45,597 nucleotides of DNA from Rheinheimera sediminis (GCF_004005375.1 NZ_RZUF01000019.1:1-45597); one strand, 5' to 3'; numbered from the stretch's first letter, positions 6,417-15,057 are shown. Notes: a model not told the origin generated them from the sequence alone. Numbers and translations are program-made.

Positions 6417-6950
6417 ATTTTTTAACTGCGCCTCTAACTGTTTAATAATTGAATTAGATTTAAATAATACAAATTCGGCTGCATCTTTATCGACTTCTGC
6501 GCCGTGAGCTGCAGCATTACCCAACTTGATAATTTCCAGAATGCCCTGCGCGACTTCACGACTTAGAACACCGTCGTTTGCTAACACCTGAACACGGATT
6601 GATAGAGAGCTGTTTTTGGTGCCTATATCAGTTTGGTATGAGCGTATTAGTTTTTCGATGTCTATTCGGAGCGCAACAAGTGCTAACTGAGGGTCTATAT
6701 TTTGTGGATCTGAGTCTGCTTCTGGTGCGTCATTAGAAGCAACTTTATCAATAGCTTCTTGCACATCTTTAAGCTCAATTTTTATGCCGCCGGGAAGCTC
6801 TAGTGACTTGAGATATGGAAATAGCCAGGGAAGCACTGCAAGAATTAGCAGCACAATTGCTATTGCATCAACTGTGAAACCTTCCACAAAGAGGTGGCCA
6901 AATGCCAGCCCTAAAAATAGGAGAGTTACAAATCCTGCAATAATCTTCAT
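6411..6950 (-). CDS. membrane protein with DUF4145-like domain
   Basis: This 179-residue protein starts with two hydrophobic segments (about residues 4-21 and 27-46, ending VLPWLFPYL). A cytoplasmic part of about 115 residues follows. Its C-terminal half resembles DUF4145-type domains: RIDIEKLIR, LSIRVQVLANDGVLSREVA, then IIKLGNAAAHGAEVD. Domains with this helix and the LGNAAAHG signature occur in restriction and other defence proteins and in stand-alone genes; the biochemical role is not established. It is the outermost cassette on this side: its stop lies in an attC box, and a GTTAAGC core site sits 14 bases before its start (6964-6970). Domain assignment is tentative. Confidence 0.65.
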   Translation of the reverse strand: MKIIAGFVTLLFLGLAFGHLFVEGFTVDAIAIVLLILAVLPWLFPYLKSLELPGGIKIELKDVQEAIDKVASNDAPEADSDPQNIDPQLALVALRIDIEKLIRSYQTDIGTKNSSLSIRVQVLANDGVLSREVAQGILEIIKLGNAAAHGAEVDKDAAEFVLFKSNSIIKQLEAQLKNA

Positions 6951-7357
6951 GTATCTCCTAGATGCTTAACATTTGTATATTGTGCTGGCACGCTTTCTCT
7001 GGTTTTACCAGATGAGACACCAGCTTTAACATATTGATAAAAAGCGATTAATTACAATCAACCACTACTAGCTGCGACCAAAAGCGTGCTGGAACATTAT
7101 TACTTTTATCTGGCCTGTTATTTTTAGTTTGGTCCGTGCTAAGTATCTAAATTAGAGTGTTTTTCCTTCTTCAGCAACAAATAAATGTGCCTGTTAGTTT
7201 GTGCAAAGCGTGCCTGTTTTCTGGTAAAAGCAAATAACACTGTGTATTCGTCCAGATCTGCAAGCAATGTCGGCTTCTGGCTCAAAGTGACGATAAAGGC
7301 ATACAAAAGCAACGTCAGCAAAGCTGACGCCACTTCTTAGATGGCAACAGTCCCTTA
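6951..7357. other. array boundary region, possible attI or attC remnant, no gene supported
   Basis: Next to the first cassette lies GCTTAAC (6964-6970), which on the minus strand reads GTTAAGC, a recombination core site. Beyond it is a hairpin TCTGGTTTTACCAGA (near 6999-7013) flanked by GTGCTGG-type repeats. This could be what remains of an attI or a degenerate attC. No integrase gene is visible. Two overlapping minus-strand frames of 64 codons have no recognisable content. A stem-loop CGTCAGC-AAA-GCTGACG at 7313-7329 may terminate the gene at 7358-9307. Confidence 0.4.
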
Positions 7358-9307
7358 TTATCGCTCTAACAAAATTTTTGCTGCCCAATCGCGGCTGGCG
7401 ATTTGTTCATTGTGCGGAAAGTTCGGCATGGATAAGGTGCCTTCACTATCCGCACTTATAGAAAGCGGTTTTTGCCACTGACCATTGATTGGATCAAACC
7501 AGTTCAGGGTATAGGTTTTACCTGGCACGAAGCCTTTTAACTTTGGCAGCACAGCTTTATTTTCAAAATAAAGCAGCGCGAAATCTTTTTCCGCTGTACG
7601 CATCATATAAGACCAACCATCGAGGCCATCCTCTGGGCTGCCCGGCGCTTTGCGCACAGACATCTGGTCAGACGCTAACAATAAATCCTGATAGCGGCGG
7701 CCTTCCGACAGCACAAAAGCCTGCAGATGCTGCATATAGGTGGCGGATTGGTAGTTCAATGCATCCCAGATATGTGGCCTGGCACCTGCGGGTTCACCGG
7801 TAGAGGTGAGATCATAAGCCGCAGTGCCATGCACATGGCCAGACAAGCCGCCTGAAAGCACAGAGCCATACATTTGTGCGCGGGAAAAATAATTATCCCG
7901 GGCAGAATTTGCTGGCGGTTCTTCGCCTGCGGGTTTGTTAATCTCGTGCAGCCAGCCGGTGTAATAGGGCTCGAAATTAATAGTTGGATAGGCTGGCGTC
8001 AGTTTGAATTGGGTTTCCAATGCGGAACTTACTCGATGATCGCGCGGTTTATTACCCACGCTGTGCATGTTAAGCCAGGGCACTTGCTCAGCATGACCAA
8101 AGGCTTCATAGGTAGAGCGATCAATCAGCACAGTCACAGGTTGGTTAAAGGGCGGTGGGCCATATTTTTTTAAGTGATAGGTCAGGGCTTCATTAAATTG
8201 CGCAGCACTCAGGCTGAAATCTTGTGGGATCCAATCTAAATGAATACCGCTAAATACGATATTGGTGGCACCATAACGCGCAATTAAATACTGAGTGTAA
8301 CGGGCAAAGGTTTCATTGAAATCAAAATAGGCATGCCATGAGGGGCCCACGTCGCGCCGCACAGTTTCCAGCAGCGGCACAAAGCCCTGTTGCGACAAAT
8401 AATCCATTTTGCGATCCAGGCTTTTGAAATAGGCCGGGTTAATGCGGGTAAAATCTGACACACCTTTATGCTCTGCTGACATTGCGAATGGCAAGTGACC
8501 GTATTCATCGCGCATACTTTTTGCGGTGAACGACCCCCAATAACTGACGCCGCCCGATGCATCTGTGCCTTGTCCGCCCGCTACGTCGTAACCAAATTTT
8601 TCCCAGGCATTTCGCAAGTAAATGCCATTTTCATCTGCATGGGTACTGGGGTTTAAATCGGCATCCCAATTGGGAAAAGCGGCGATCATACTGACGGAGT
8701 TAAAACCCTGCTTCTTGCGAAAAGCCACGGCATCTTCAAAACCAATACCTGGGCCTGGTTGGTAATCATCTGAGGTGGGCGCATTACGAAATGGCAAGCG
8801 CCAGGTTGTGCCAGCCAGCCAGGTGTCACCCAGCATAAAGAAGGGCGTGCCATCGGCATATTCAAGGGCGCGGCCGTTTTGCGAGACACGGACAAAACCT
8901 TGCCGGTTCGGGTTCTGCTTTTTTTCAGCAGCAGACCATTCAATGGCCGTGAAGGAACCAGTGTGGCCATTCAAACCCGCATCATCAGGATGGTTGGACG
9001 CACTTTGCCATGTCCATTGGCCCGGCTTGGTGGCCACCACGCGCACGACAAAACGCTTGTCGCCATCCCAGAACCCATAGACCCGTTTATCAAAGCCTGG
9101 TCCTTTAAGCTGCACCCACATATCTACATCGGTGTAATAATTTTGGTACGGCTTTTCTGCAAGCAGCACAATCTCTTGCATCTGCCAGGTATGGATTTGA
9201 TGTTGTGCCGCTGTGTTAGCTGGTGGCGTTGTACAGCCTACAAGCGCTATTACAGCGCAGAGGGCCAGCAGTTTCAGTATGGATAGTAGTTTAAAAAATC
9301 TGTTCAT
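7358..9307 (-). CDS. GH140-like glycoside hydrolase lipoprotein (DUF5060/DUF4038)
   Basis: This 649-residue protein starts with a lipoprotein signal ending in LVGC (Cys25), so it is probably membrane-anchored. Domains in order are a DUF5060 immunoglobulin-like module (about 40-130, with MWVQLKGPGFDKRVYGFWDG), a DUF4038 TIM barrel (about 135-500, starting FVRVSQNGRALEYADGTPFF and MLGDTWL), and a C-terminal beta module (about 565-640, ending in TYTLNWFDPINGQW). This architecture matches GH140, whose characterised member removes apiose from the plant pectin RG-II. The exact substrate here is inferred. It is followed in the same direction by no further gene, and preceded by a beta-sandwich protein, an esterase and a GH43 enzyme, consistent with a plant cell-wall degradation locus. 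Confidence 0.85.
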   Translation of the reverse strand: MNRFFKLLSILKLLALCAVIALVGCTTPPANTAAQHQIHTWQMQEIVLLAEKPYQNYYTDVDMWVQLKGPGFDKRVYGFWDGDKRFVVRVVATKPGQWTWQSASNHPDDAGLNGHTGSFTAIEWSAAEKKQNPNRQGFVRVSQNGRALEYADGTPFFMLGDTWLAGTTWRLPFRNAPTSDDYQPGPGIGFEDAVAFRKKQGFNSVSMIAAFPNWDADLNPSTHADENGIYLRNAWEKFGYDVAGGQGTDASGGVSYWGSFTAKSMRDEYGHLPFAMSAEHKGVSDFTRINPAYFKSLDRKMDYLSQQGFVPLLETVRRDVGPSWHAYFDFNETFARYTQYLIARYGATNIVFSGIHLDWIPQDFSLSAAQFNEALTYHLKKYGPPPFNQPVTVLIDRSTYEAFGHAEQVPWLNMHSVGNKPRDHRVSSALETQFKLTPAYPTINFEPYYTGWLHEINKPAGEEPPANSARDNYFSRAQMYGSVLSGGLSGHVHGTAAYDLTSTGEPAGARPHIWDALNYQSATYMQHLQAFVLSEGRRYQDLLLASDQMSVRKAPGSPEDGLDGWSYMMRTAEKDFALLYFENKAVLPKLKGFVPGKTYTLNWFDPINGQWQKPLSISADSEGTLSMPNFPHNEQIASRDWAAKILLER

Positions 9308-9322
9308 GGGTGCCTCAGCTGT

Positions 9323-10507
9323 TTATTGCGCGCTGCTACTGAAATGCAATCTGGCGGCCTGGCTGCCATCGCCGTGCTCTGAGTCGTAGAACGACACTTC
9401 AAGCGCACCCAGAGGTTGCAGCAAGATTCCACGCGTGGTGCCATCGAGCAGGCGTTGCAAGACGGGGCGGGGAATAGTCACTTGCGTTTTACCTTGAGCT
9501 TGAGCAACCTCTGTATCAAAAATCATTTGGCCGTTGATGGTCGATTGCAGATCTTGTCCCTGGGTAAAGTTTGCGAAGGTGACAGTCTGTTGTTGCCAGT
9601 TTTCATCGCCGCCGAAAATTTCAAACAGCCGTACCTTATCGAACTCAATACCAAAATCTTCACCCAAAGCGCCTACGTAGTCGCCACCTTTCTGCACCGA
9701 TTGAGTGGTCAGTTCCAATACGCCGGCGCCATTGGCTTTTTGCCCGCGAAAGCTTTGCAAGTCCCAGCGCAGCAGTGGGTATTGTCCTGCACTTACCGTT
9801 AAAACGCGTACATTGTCGGATGTCCAGTTATTGAAATTCACTAAAGGGAATGCTGAGTTAATAGTTGCATCGTGCTTTACCTTCAGATGCTGTGTGAAGC
9901 TTTCAAGTGCAGGGATAGGAGGATGATAAACAAGGGGTTCGCCTAGATCGGCTTTGGCATTCTTCACTGGAACCACTTCAGCGCGAAAATAATCCACGTC
10001 TAAATAGTATTGGCCCGGGCCCCAATCTGTCACTCCAAGTTGGATATTCACTTGATCACCAAGAGCAGCGTCTAAGTTGCGCGTCGTCATACTGATCACT
10101 TGCCACTCAGACGTCTGCCCCAGATCATATTCACGTAAGTGCTCGTGATAATCCGTGGTGCGCTGGGTGTTGATCATAAAGTTAACCCGGCGCGGCGAAT
10201 GGCTGGCCCGCACCCGTGCTTCAACACGTAATTCGTAGTCCGGGCTTTTTAGCTTTTCCATATCCAAAGATGGAGCAACATCACGTTTTATAATGGTCCA
10301 ATAGATATTATGTTGATCGGCTGTGGCATCGACCTGCATGCGGGCAAAGCCATCCATCGGGATAAACTTCAACTGCGCATTGCCATCTCCCGTCAGGCTT
10401 TGCCAACCCGCTACTGATTTAGTTGTAAAGTCGTCAATAAAATCGGCGTGAGAAAGAGGCGGGAAAATGAACATCCCGCCTAACAGTATGGTTTTTATAG
10501 TTTGCAT
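9323..10507 (-). CDS. secreted two-domain beta-sandwich protein of unknown function
   Basis: This 394-residue protein has a Sec signal peptide (cleavage after SHA near residue 21). The N-terminal half (about 22-180) looks like a carbohydrate-binding jelly roll, with DDFTTKSVAGWQSL near its start and YYLDVDYFRAEV at its end. The C-terminal half (about 210-394) resembles a DNRLRE-type beta domain, with RVLTVSAGQYPLLRWDL at its start and SQAARLHFSSS at its end. No catalytic motif was found. It sits 15 bp upstream of the GH140-like gene, so the two are probably co-transcribed. It may bind the polysaccharide or be a lyase of an unrecognised family. A role in polysaccharide use is inferred from context only. 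Confidence 0.6.
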   Translation of the reverse strand: MQTIKTILLGGMFIFPPLSHADFIDDFTTKSVAGWQSLTGDGNAQLKFIPMDGFARMQVDATADQHNIYWTIIKRDVAPSLDMEKLKSPDYELRVEARVRASHSPRRVNFMINTQRTTDYHEHLREYDLGQTSEWQVISMTTRNLDAALGDQVNIQLGVTDWGPGQYYLDVDYFRAEVVPVKNAKADLGEPLVYHPPIPALESFTQHLKVKHDATINSAFPLVNFNNWTSDNVRVLTVSAGQYPLLRWDLQSFRGQKANGAGVLELTTQSVQKGGDYVGALGEDFGIEFDKVRLFEIFGGDENWQQQTVTFANFTQGQDLQSTINGQMIFDTEVAQAQGKTQVTIPRPVLQRLLDGTTRGILLQPLGALEVSFYDSEHGDGSQAARLHFSSSAQ

Positions 10508-10601
10508 TATGAATGTCTCTTGATTGGTTTACATCGGCCCTAAATGACGCGGATTATGCTCTGGAAGGCATGGATTTATTGAGGTGCCTGGCTCCTGTCT
10601 G

Positions 10602-10633
10602 AAAACGGGCGCCCGCAAGGGGCGCCCCTACAG
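10602..10633. repeat. REP-like GC-rich hairpin
   Basis: Two GGGCGCCC palindromes separated by GCAAG can pair with each other. The minus-strand reading continues into GTTTTC, so it may act as a terminator for the esterase gene that stops at 10650. A near-identical copy lies at 13005-13036, in the same position relative to the preceding stop codon. Confidence 0.65.
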
Positions 10634-10649
10634 ATCATTCGACGAGGCC

Positions 10650-11609
10650 TTACTTTTTAGGCTGCATCATGCCGTGCATCTTTAGCCAGCTACTAAAAGC
10701 ATTGAACCAGCCTGTGCTTGTAGTGTCTTTGGGGTACATGCCAAAGCCGTGACCGCCTTGCTCGTAAAAGTGAAACTCAACCGGTTTCTTGGCGAGATGC
10801 CAGCTTTTAATCAGGCCAAAGTCACCATTGGCGAAAAAAGGATCGTCTGCTGCTAGCGCAACGAAAAGCGGTGGTGCATCGGCTGGCACTGTGACTTCAG
10901 CCAAAGGGCCATAGATATTGGCAATAAAGGCGGGTTTGGTCTCTTTAGCGACAAGCGTTGTTGCCATAGTCAGCATGGCACCAGCTGAAAAACCTATCAT
11001 GCCAATACGGTCCGGATCGATTTTCCATTCAGTGGCGCGTTTGCGAATAAGTGCAAAGGCTGCGCTTGAGTCTTCAAGCTGTGGTGCAAGGCGAGTCGCC
11101 ATTTCGGCCGGATCAGGGCGGGGCGGGCGGCGGGCAGTACCGGAAAACATCTGTGCCATTTCTTGCTCAAAGGCCGCCATATCGGCTGGTGTTTGGTTTA
11201 AGCGATACTTCAGCACAAAAGCTGCAACACCTTGCTTCGCAAGAGCGCGTGCTACATCCCAGCCTTCGTTGTCCATCGACAAGGTACGAAAGCCGCCACC
11301 AGGCGCAACAATCACAGCAGCGCCACTGGCTATGTTTGCATCGGGCAGAAAAGGCGTTAGGGTAGCGACAGTGACATTACGCGCAAATCTGCTGCCATAC
11401 TGCGAATGCCATGATTCTTGTGCTTTAGCGTCTGGCAGTGGGCCTGTACCAAGCTCTATTGCATTGCTCTGATCGGGCGATGGGATAGGTGTCATCACGT
11501 CATTTGCTTGCGCAACAGCCTGTGCTGTGAACAAAGAAGCGGCCAGCAGAAAGCTCAGCCGGAACTTACTAAAACCTGACGAGCTGAGCTGTATTATTGG
11601 ATCTTTCAT
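10650..11609 (-). CDS. secreted alpha/beta-hydrolase, acetyl-xylan-esterase-like
   Basis: This 319-residue enzyme has a long signal peptide (to about residue 35, AQAVAQA). It belongs to the alpha/beta-hydrolase group used for polysaccharide deacetylation (BD-FAE or AxeA-like). The oxyanion segment VIVAPGGGFRTL, the nucleophile elbow GFSAGAML (Ser near 208), an acid in AADDPFFANGD and a catalytic His in EQGGHGFGMY are all visible in the expected order. It would remove acetyl or feruloyl groups from hemicellulose or pectin in the periplasm. It lies between the GH43 gene and the GH140 pair in one direction. Three short direct repeats at 11666-11721, 57-112 bp before its start, might control it. 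Confidence 0.8.
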   Translation of the reverse strand: MKDPIIQLSSSGFSKFRLSFLLAASLFTAQAVAQANDVMTPIPSPDQSNAIELGTGPLPDAKAQESWHSQYGSRFARNVTVATLTPFLPDANIASGAAVIVAPGGGFRTLSMDNEGWDVARALAKQGVAAFVLKYRLNQTPADMAAFEQEMAQMFSGTARRPPRPDPAEMATRLAPQLEDSSAAFALIRKRATEWKIDPDRIGMIGFSAGAMLTMATTLVAKETKPAFIANIYGPLAEVTVPADAPPLFVALAADDPFFANGDFGLIKSWHLAKKPVEFHFYEQGGHGFGMYPKDTTSTGWFNAFSSWLKMHGMMQPKK

Positions 11610-11655
11610 CTCATTCCTTTCCTTTTTTATCTTCTGACTAAACAGATTTTTTTGG

Positions 11656-12822
11656 CTACTTCTTAGACGTTCTCACTATTATTTTTTGGACGTTCGCACT
11701 ATTTTTTGACGTTCTCACTATGGGTTTAATAGTGCCGTCTTTATTGAAATAGACTCTGTCCAGACTGACTGAACGGCGGTAATTACCTCCTCCCGGCAGG
11801 TCGGCGCTGTGATAGGCGAGATAGGTGTTGCCTTTAAAATCAAACATCGCTGGGTGGATAGTGGTGGTGTTAGGCAGAGGTTCCATAATGATGCCCTGGT
11901 ATTTCCATGGGCCTGTGGCGGATGAGCTGGTGGCATAGGCCAAGCTCTCCGGAAAACCCGCCGCATAAACCAAATAATAGATGCCGTTGTGCTTGGATAG
12001 GTAAGGGCCTTCCTCGAAGTTAGGTAAGGTATCTACCGCATGAATTTTCACCTTGCTGGTGTCGCGGTTTTGCATCTTTCCTTCTGCATCCAGGCTGTAG
12101 CTTTCACCTTTCAGATGCACTAAATCTGCTTCAAGCTCAACCCACCATAACTGCTGGTTACCCCAATACAGGTAGGCTTTGCCATCGTCATCAATAAAAA
12201 CGGCCGGGTCTATATTGCGCCAGGTGTGATCTTTATCCTTAGCCGTATCTTCCAGCAAAATCATTGGCATACCGCGTGCGTCTTTAAACGGGCCTTCAGG
12301 GCTATCCGATACAGCCACGCCAATTGAAAAGCCAAATTTCCCGTCTGTTTGGCCACCTTCTACAGCGGCATAAAAATAGTATTTAGACTTGCCTGACTGA
12401 TCTTTACGGTGGATCACGTGGTGGGCGTAGGCGTTGCCGGTTTTTTGGTCTCCTCTGGCCCACGGAAAGTCAGAGTAGCGAAAGACTGCACCTTTGTTTT
12501 GCCAGGTCACTAAGTCTTTAGTGGTCCAAAGCCGGTAGTCGTACATCCGATAGTCTTTGCCATCTGGCAAGGCTTCATCGTGCGTGCTGTACAGATACAA
12601 AGTGTCATCAAGTACCAAAGCGGCCGGATCTGCAGTGTAGATCAAGTCGCCCACTTCATTGGTTGGGTCTTTGGTATCGTATTTAATAATAGGGTTGTCG
12701 AAGCTGGAGGGGGCTGTCTCTGCCTGTACCGTGCCGCAGGCCAAAGCCCCTGAAAAAGATAAAGCCAGACACAGATTTGCCAAGGGTTTTCTATTCATAC
12801 TGAAGGTTTTAACGGTAAACAT
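11656..12822 (-). CDS. GH43-family glycoside hydrolase
   Basis: This 388-residue protein starts with a signal peptide (to about residue 34, GTVQAETA). It has the GH43 five-bladed propeller signature: a base Asp in TADPAALV, an Asp in NIDPAVFIDDDGKAY, and an acid Glu in FEEGPYLSK. Other blades are seen in YLYWGNQQLWWVEL and TIHPAMFDFKGNTYLAYHS. GH43 enzymes are alpha-L-arabinofuranosidases, beta-xylosidases or related exo-enzymes; the specificity cannot be read here. The final ~20 residues are encoded by a DNA tract with three copies of a 14 bp repeat and look like a short non-domain tail. The gene leads the polysaccharide locus. Confidence 0.85.
   Translation of the reverse strand: MFTVKTFSMNRKPLANLCLALSFSGALACGTVQAETAPSSFDNPIIKYDTKDPTNEVGDLIYTADPAALVLDDTLYLYSTHDEALPDGKDYRMYDYRLWTTKDLVTWQNKGAVFRYSDFPWARGDQKTGNAYAHHVIHRKDQSGKSKYYFYAAVEGGQTDGKFGFSIGVAVSDSPEGPFKDARGMPMILLEDTAKDKDHTWRNIDPAVFIDDDGKAYLYWGNQQLWWVELEADLVHLKGESYSLDAEGKMQNRDTSKVKIHAVDTLPNFEEGPYLSKHNGIYYLVYAAGFPESLAYATSSSATGPWKYQGIIMEPLPNTTTIHPAMFDFKGNTYLAYHSADLPGGGNYRRSVSLDRVYFNKDGTIKPIVRTSKNSANVQKIIVRTSKK
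11666..11721 (-). repeat. three 14 bp direct repeats between GH43 end and esterase start
   Basis: GACGTTCTCACTAT (11666-11679 and 11708-11721) and GACGTTCGCACTAT (11689-11702) recur at 23 and 19 bp spacing, each separated by an A/T run. They form the 3' end of the GH43 coding region and the upstream region of the esterase gene. They could be a regulator binding array or a slipped coding repeat. Confidence 0.55.
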
Positions 12823-13004
12823 TGAAGCGTATCCTTAAGCCACAATAATGGGATAAGGCACAGTGTGTAGAAATTTTCGGCATAACGGAACGTCAAAGCT
12901 GTTACGAATCCGTTTAATAGCTTTACCTTATTTGATCAATAGCTGGGCTTGAAAAATAGTCGCGTTGGGCGTTTCTGGGGGGGCAGCAGTTGGCCTGCAG
13001 CACA

Positions 13005-13036
13005 AAAACGGGCGCCCACGAGGGGCGCCCCTACAG
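13005..13036. repeat. REP-like GC-rich hairpin, second copy
   Basis: This is near-identical to 10602-10633, with a loop of CACGAG-type sequence between two GGGCGCCC palindromes. It lies 22 bp past the stop codon of the DUF885 gene (13058). Its minus-strand reading ends in a run of T, so it is a plausible terminator. Confidence 0.65.
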
Positions 13037-13057
13037 TATCAATAGGGTCAACACCAG

Positions 13058-14899
13058 TTAAGCTGCAGCTTTAGCCGCCTGAATATACTGATCCACTAAC
13101 TGCTCCAACACGTCCAATGGTACTGCGCCGTTTTTCAGTACTACGTCATGGAATTGGCGGATGTCGAATTTCTCGCCCAGCGCTGTTTTGGCTTTTTCAC
13201 GCAGTTCCAGCATTTTCAGCATGCCCACAGTGTAAGCCGTGGCCTGGCCAGGCATCACTATATAACGCTCTATGGCGTTTACGGCTTCACCTTTTGAGTT
13301 GGGCGTAGTTTCAACCAAATACTGAATGGCCTGTTCGCGGGTCCATTTTTTATTGTGTAAACCTGTGTCGACCACCAGACGGCAGGCGCGCCATAGTTCC
13401 ATGGCTAAACGGCCGAAGTCGGAGTAGGGGTCCTGATACATGCCAATCTCTTTTGGCAGGAACTCAGTGTACAAACCCCAACCCTCGATATAGGCAGTGT
13501 AACCACCAAACTTGCGGAATTTAGGTACATTGTCCAACTCCTGGGCTATGGCAATTTGCATATGGTGGCCTGGAATACCTTCATGATAAGCCAAAGCTTC
13601 CATTTGATACTTTGGCATACCACTCATGCGGTACAGGTTGGCGTAATAAATACCAGGGCGGCTGCCATCCATAGATGGTTGCTCGTAAAAGGCTTTACCC
13701 GCAGATTGCTCACGGAAAGGCTCCACCGCTTTAACAACCATATCGGCTTTAGGTTTAACGATAAAAAGCTCATCCAAACGCGATTTCATGGTATCGATAA
13801 GACGGGTGGCTTCGGCTAAATACTCTGCTTTACCTTCGGCTGTGTCCGGGTAATAAAACTGTGGATCGTCGCGCATAAAGGCAAAAAACTGCTGTAAGTC
13901 GCCTTTAAAGCCGACTTTTTTCATAATACCTTGCATTTCTTCGTGAATACGGGCGACTTCAGACAAACCCAACTGGTGGATTTTTTCTGCGCTGTAATCT
14001 GTGGTCGTAATGCGGGCTAAGCGGTTGGCATAGAACTCATCGCCGTCTTTAAAGCGCCATACACCATCTTCAGTACCGGCTTTTTCCTCTAAGGTGGTCA
14101 GCAATTTAATCAGGTTTTCGTAGGCTGGTTTTACGCTGCCCACCAAAGCCAGTTCAGCTTCTTTGATCAGCAAGTCTTTTTCAGCCTGCTCCAGCTTCAG
14201 TTCTTGAACTTTACCGCGAAAATCTGCCAATAAGGTGCTGTCGTTGCCACCGTCAAAAGGTGCGCCGCTGATGATATTGCGGCTAGCTCCAATCACATGA
14301 GCAAACACGAACTTAGGTGGCAACACGCCAATATCTGCGCGGGCTTGCAGTTGTTGTTCCAATTGCTTGAAATAGCTGGTCACGCCTTTTAAGCGGCCAA
14401 TGTAAGCTTTGGCATCGGCTTCATCGCTGATGCTGTGTTGGTTAATCAGTAAAGAAGGCACATTAGAGTGGGTACCAAACATTTGATTGACAGGGTAGTT
14501 GTACAACTCCCACTTGGCGTCATCTAAACGGGCCTGCAAGCGCGCTGTTAACAGCTTTACACTCAGTTGGCGGCCAGTGTCGAGGCTTTGCATATTTAAG
14601 GCTTGCACCTGCGCCAATTGCTCTTTGGCTTGTTCCAGCTCTTTTTGCGTTTGAGCTTCAGATAAATCATCCCATTGATCGTAATTGGTTTTTAAACCTA
14701 AAGCTGTTTGCGTTTCCGGACTGTTCGCTACTGACTGTTGGAAAATTTTCTCAAACAGGGCGTCGGCTTTTTGGTTTTCTGTCAGAACCACTGTCGCTTC
14801 AATAATTTTGCTTTGATCGATCGGAGTAGAGGCTGGTTTGCAGCCTGCAACTGTCGCCAGGCTTACTGCCAGCGCCAGTGCTGAATAACGTAGATACAT
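13058..14899 (-). CDS. DUF885-family lipoprotein metallopeptidase
   Basis: This 613-residue protein has a lipoprotein signal (MYLRYSALALAVSLATVAGC, Cys20) and belongs to the DUF885 family. The zinc site HEGIPGHHMQ (about residues 447-456) is present, followed by GGYTAYIEGWGLYTEFL with a likely third ligand Glu, and a C-terminal ELWRACRLVVDTGLH segment. Family members are putative M32/M3-like peptidases in the periplasm or outer membrane; substrate is unknown. The length is normal for the family. It stands alone between the polysaccharide locus and hemW. A repeat element (14918-15040) occupies its upstream region. Confidence 0.85.
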   Translation of the reverse strand: MYLRYSALALAVSLATVAGCKPASTPIDQSKIIEATVVLTENQKADALFEKIFQQSVANSPETQTALGLKTNYDQWDDLSEAQTQKELEQAKEQLAQVQALNMQSLDTGRQLSVKLLTARLQARLDDAKWELYNYPVNQMFGTHSNVPSLLINQHSISDEADAKAYIGRLKGVTSYFKQLEQQLQARADIGVLPPKFVFAHVIGASRNIISGAPFDGGNDSTLLADFRGKVQELKLEQAEKDLLIKEAELALVGSVKPAYENLIKLLTTLEEKAGTEDGVWRFKDGDEFYANRLARITTTDYSAEKIHQLGLSEVARIHEEMQGIMKKVGFKGDLQQFFAFMRDDPQFYYPDTAEGKAEYLAEATRLIDTMKSRLDELFIVKPKADMVVKAVEPFREQSAGKAFYEQPSMDGSRPGIYYANLYRMSGMPKYQMEALAYHEGIPGHHMQIAIAQELDNVPKFRKFGGYTAYIEGWGLYTEFLPKEIGMYQDPYSDFGRLAMELWRACRLVVDTGLHNKKWTREQAIQYLVETTPNSKGEAVNAIERYIVMPGQATAYTVGMLKMLELREKAKTALGEKFDIRQFHDVVLKNGAVPLDVLEQLVDQYIQAAKAAA

Positions 14900-14917
14900 A
14901 TATGGACCTTTGTTTTA

Positions 14918-15040
14918 TACCCTTCGTACTTGAAGCCGCTGCTTTGTTGACTTCGCGATCTCGCCCCAGTCACATAGGTAAACTATGCTCCTTGGGTCTC
15001 AATCACTTGTCGCCTCCCTGCAACTCCAATTACTTTGGGT
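14918..15040 (-). repeat. dispersed intergenic repeat, copy A
   Basis: This ~120 bp sequence recurs in the opposite orientation at 16873-16988. Both copies have ends that can pair (CTTGAAGCCGC with GCAACTCCAA) and a central CATAG-loop-CTATG. Similar palindromic intergenic repeats are common in Alteromonadales genomes, so this is probably an ERIC/REP-like element. It fills most of the space between the DUF885 gene and hemW. Confidence 0.7.
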
Positions 15041-15057
15041 CTATTAATTATTAATTG

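Noticed and set aside
7139-7388. Two overlapping 64-codon minus-strand ORFs
   Set aside because: No ribosome binding site, family resemblance or conserved neighbour. One overlaps the end of the GH140-like gene.
8686-9286. Several ORFs of 90-135 codons on either strand within the GH140-like gene
   Set aside because: They are shadow frames of the 649-residue hydrolase, which has clear domain content.
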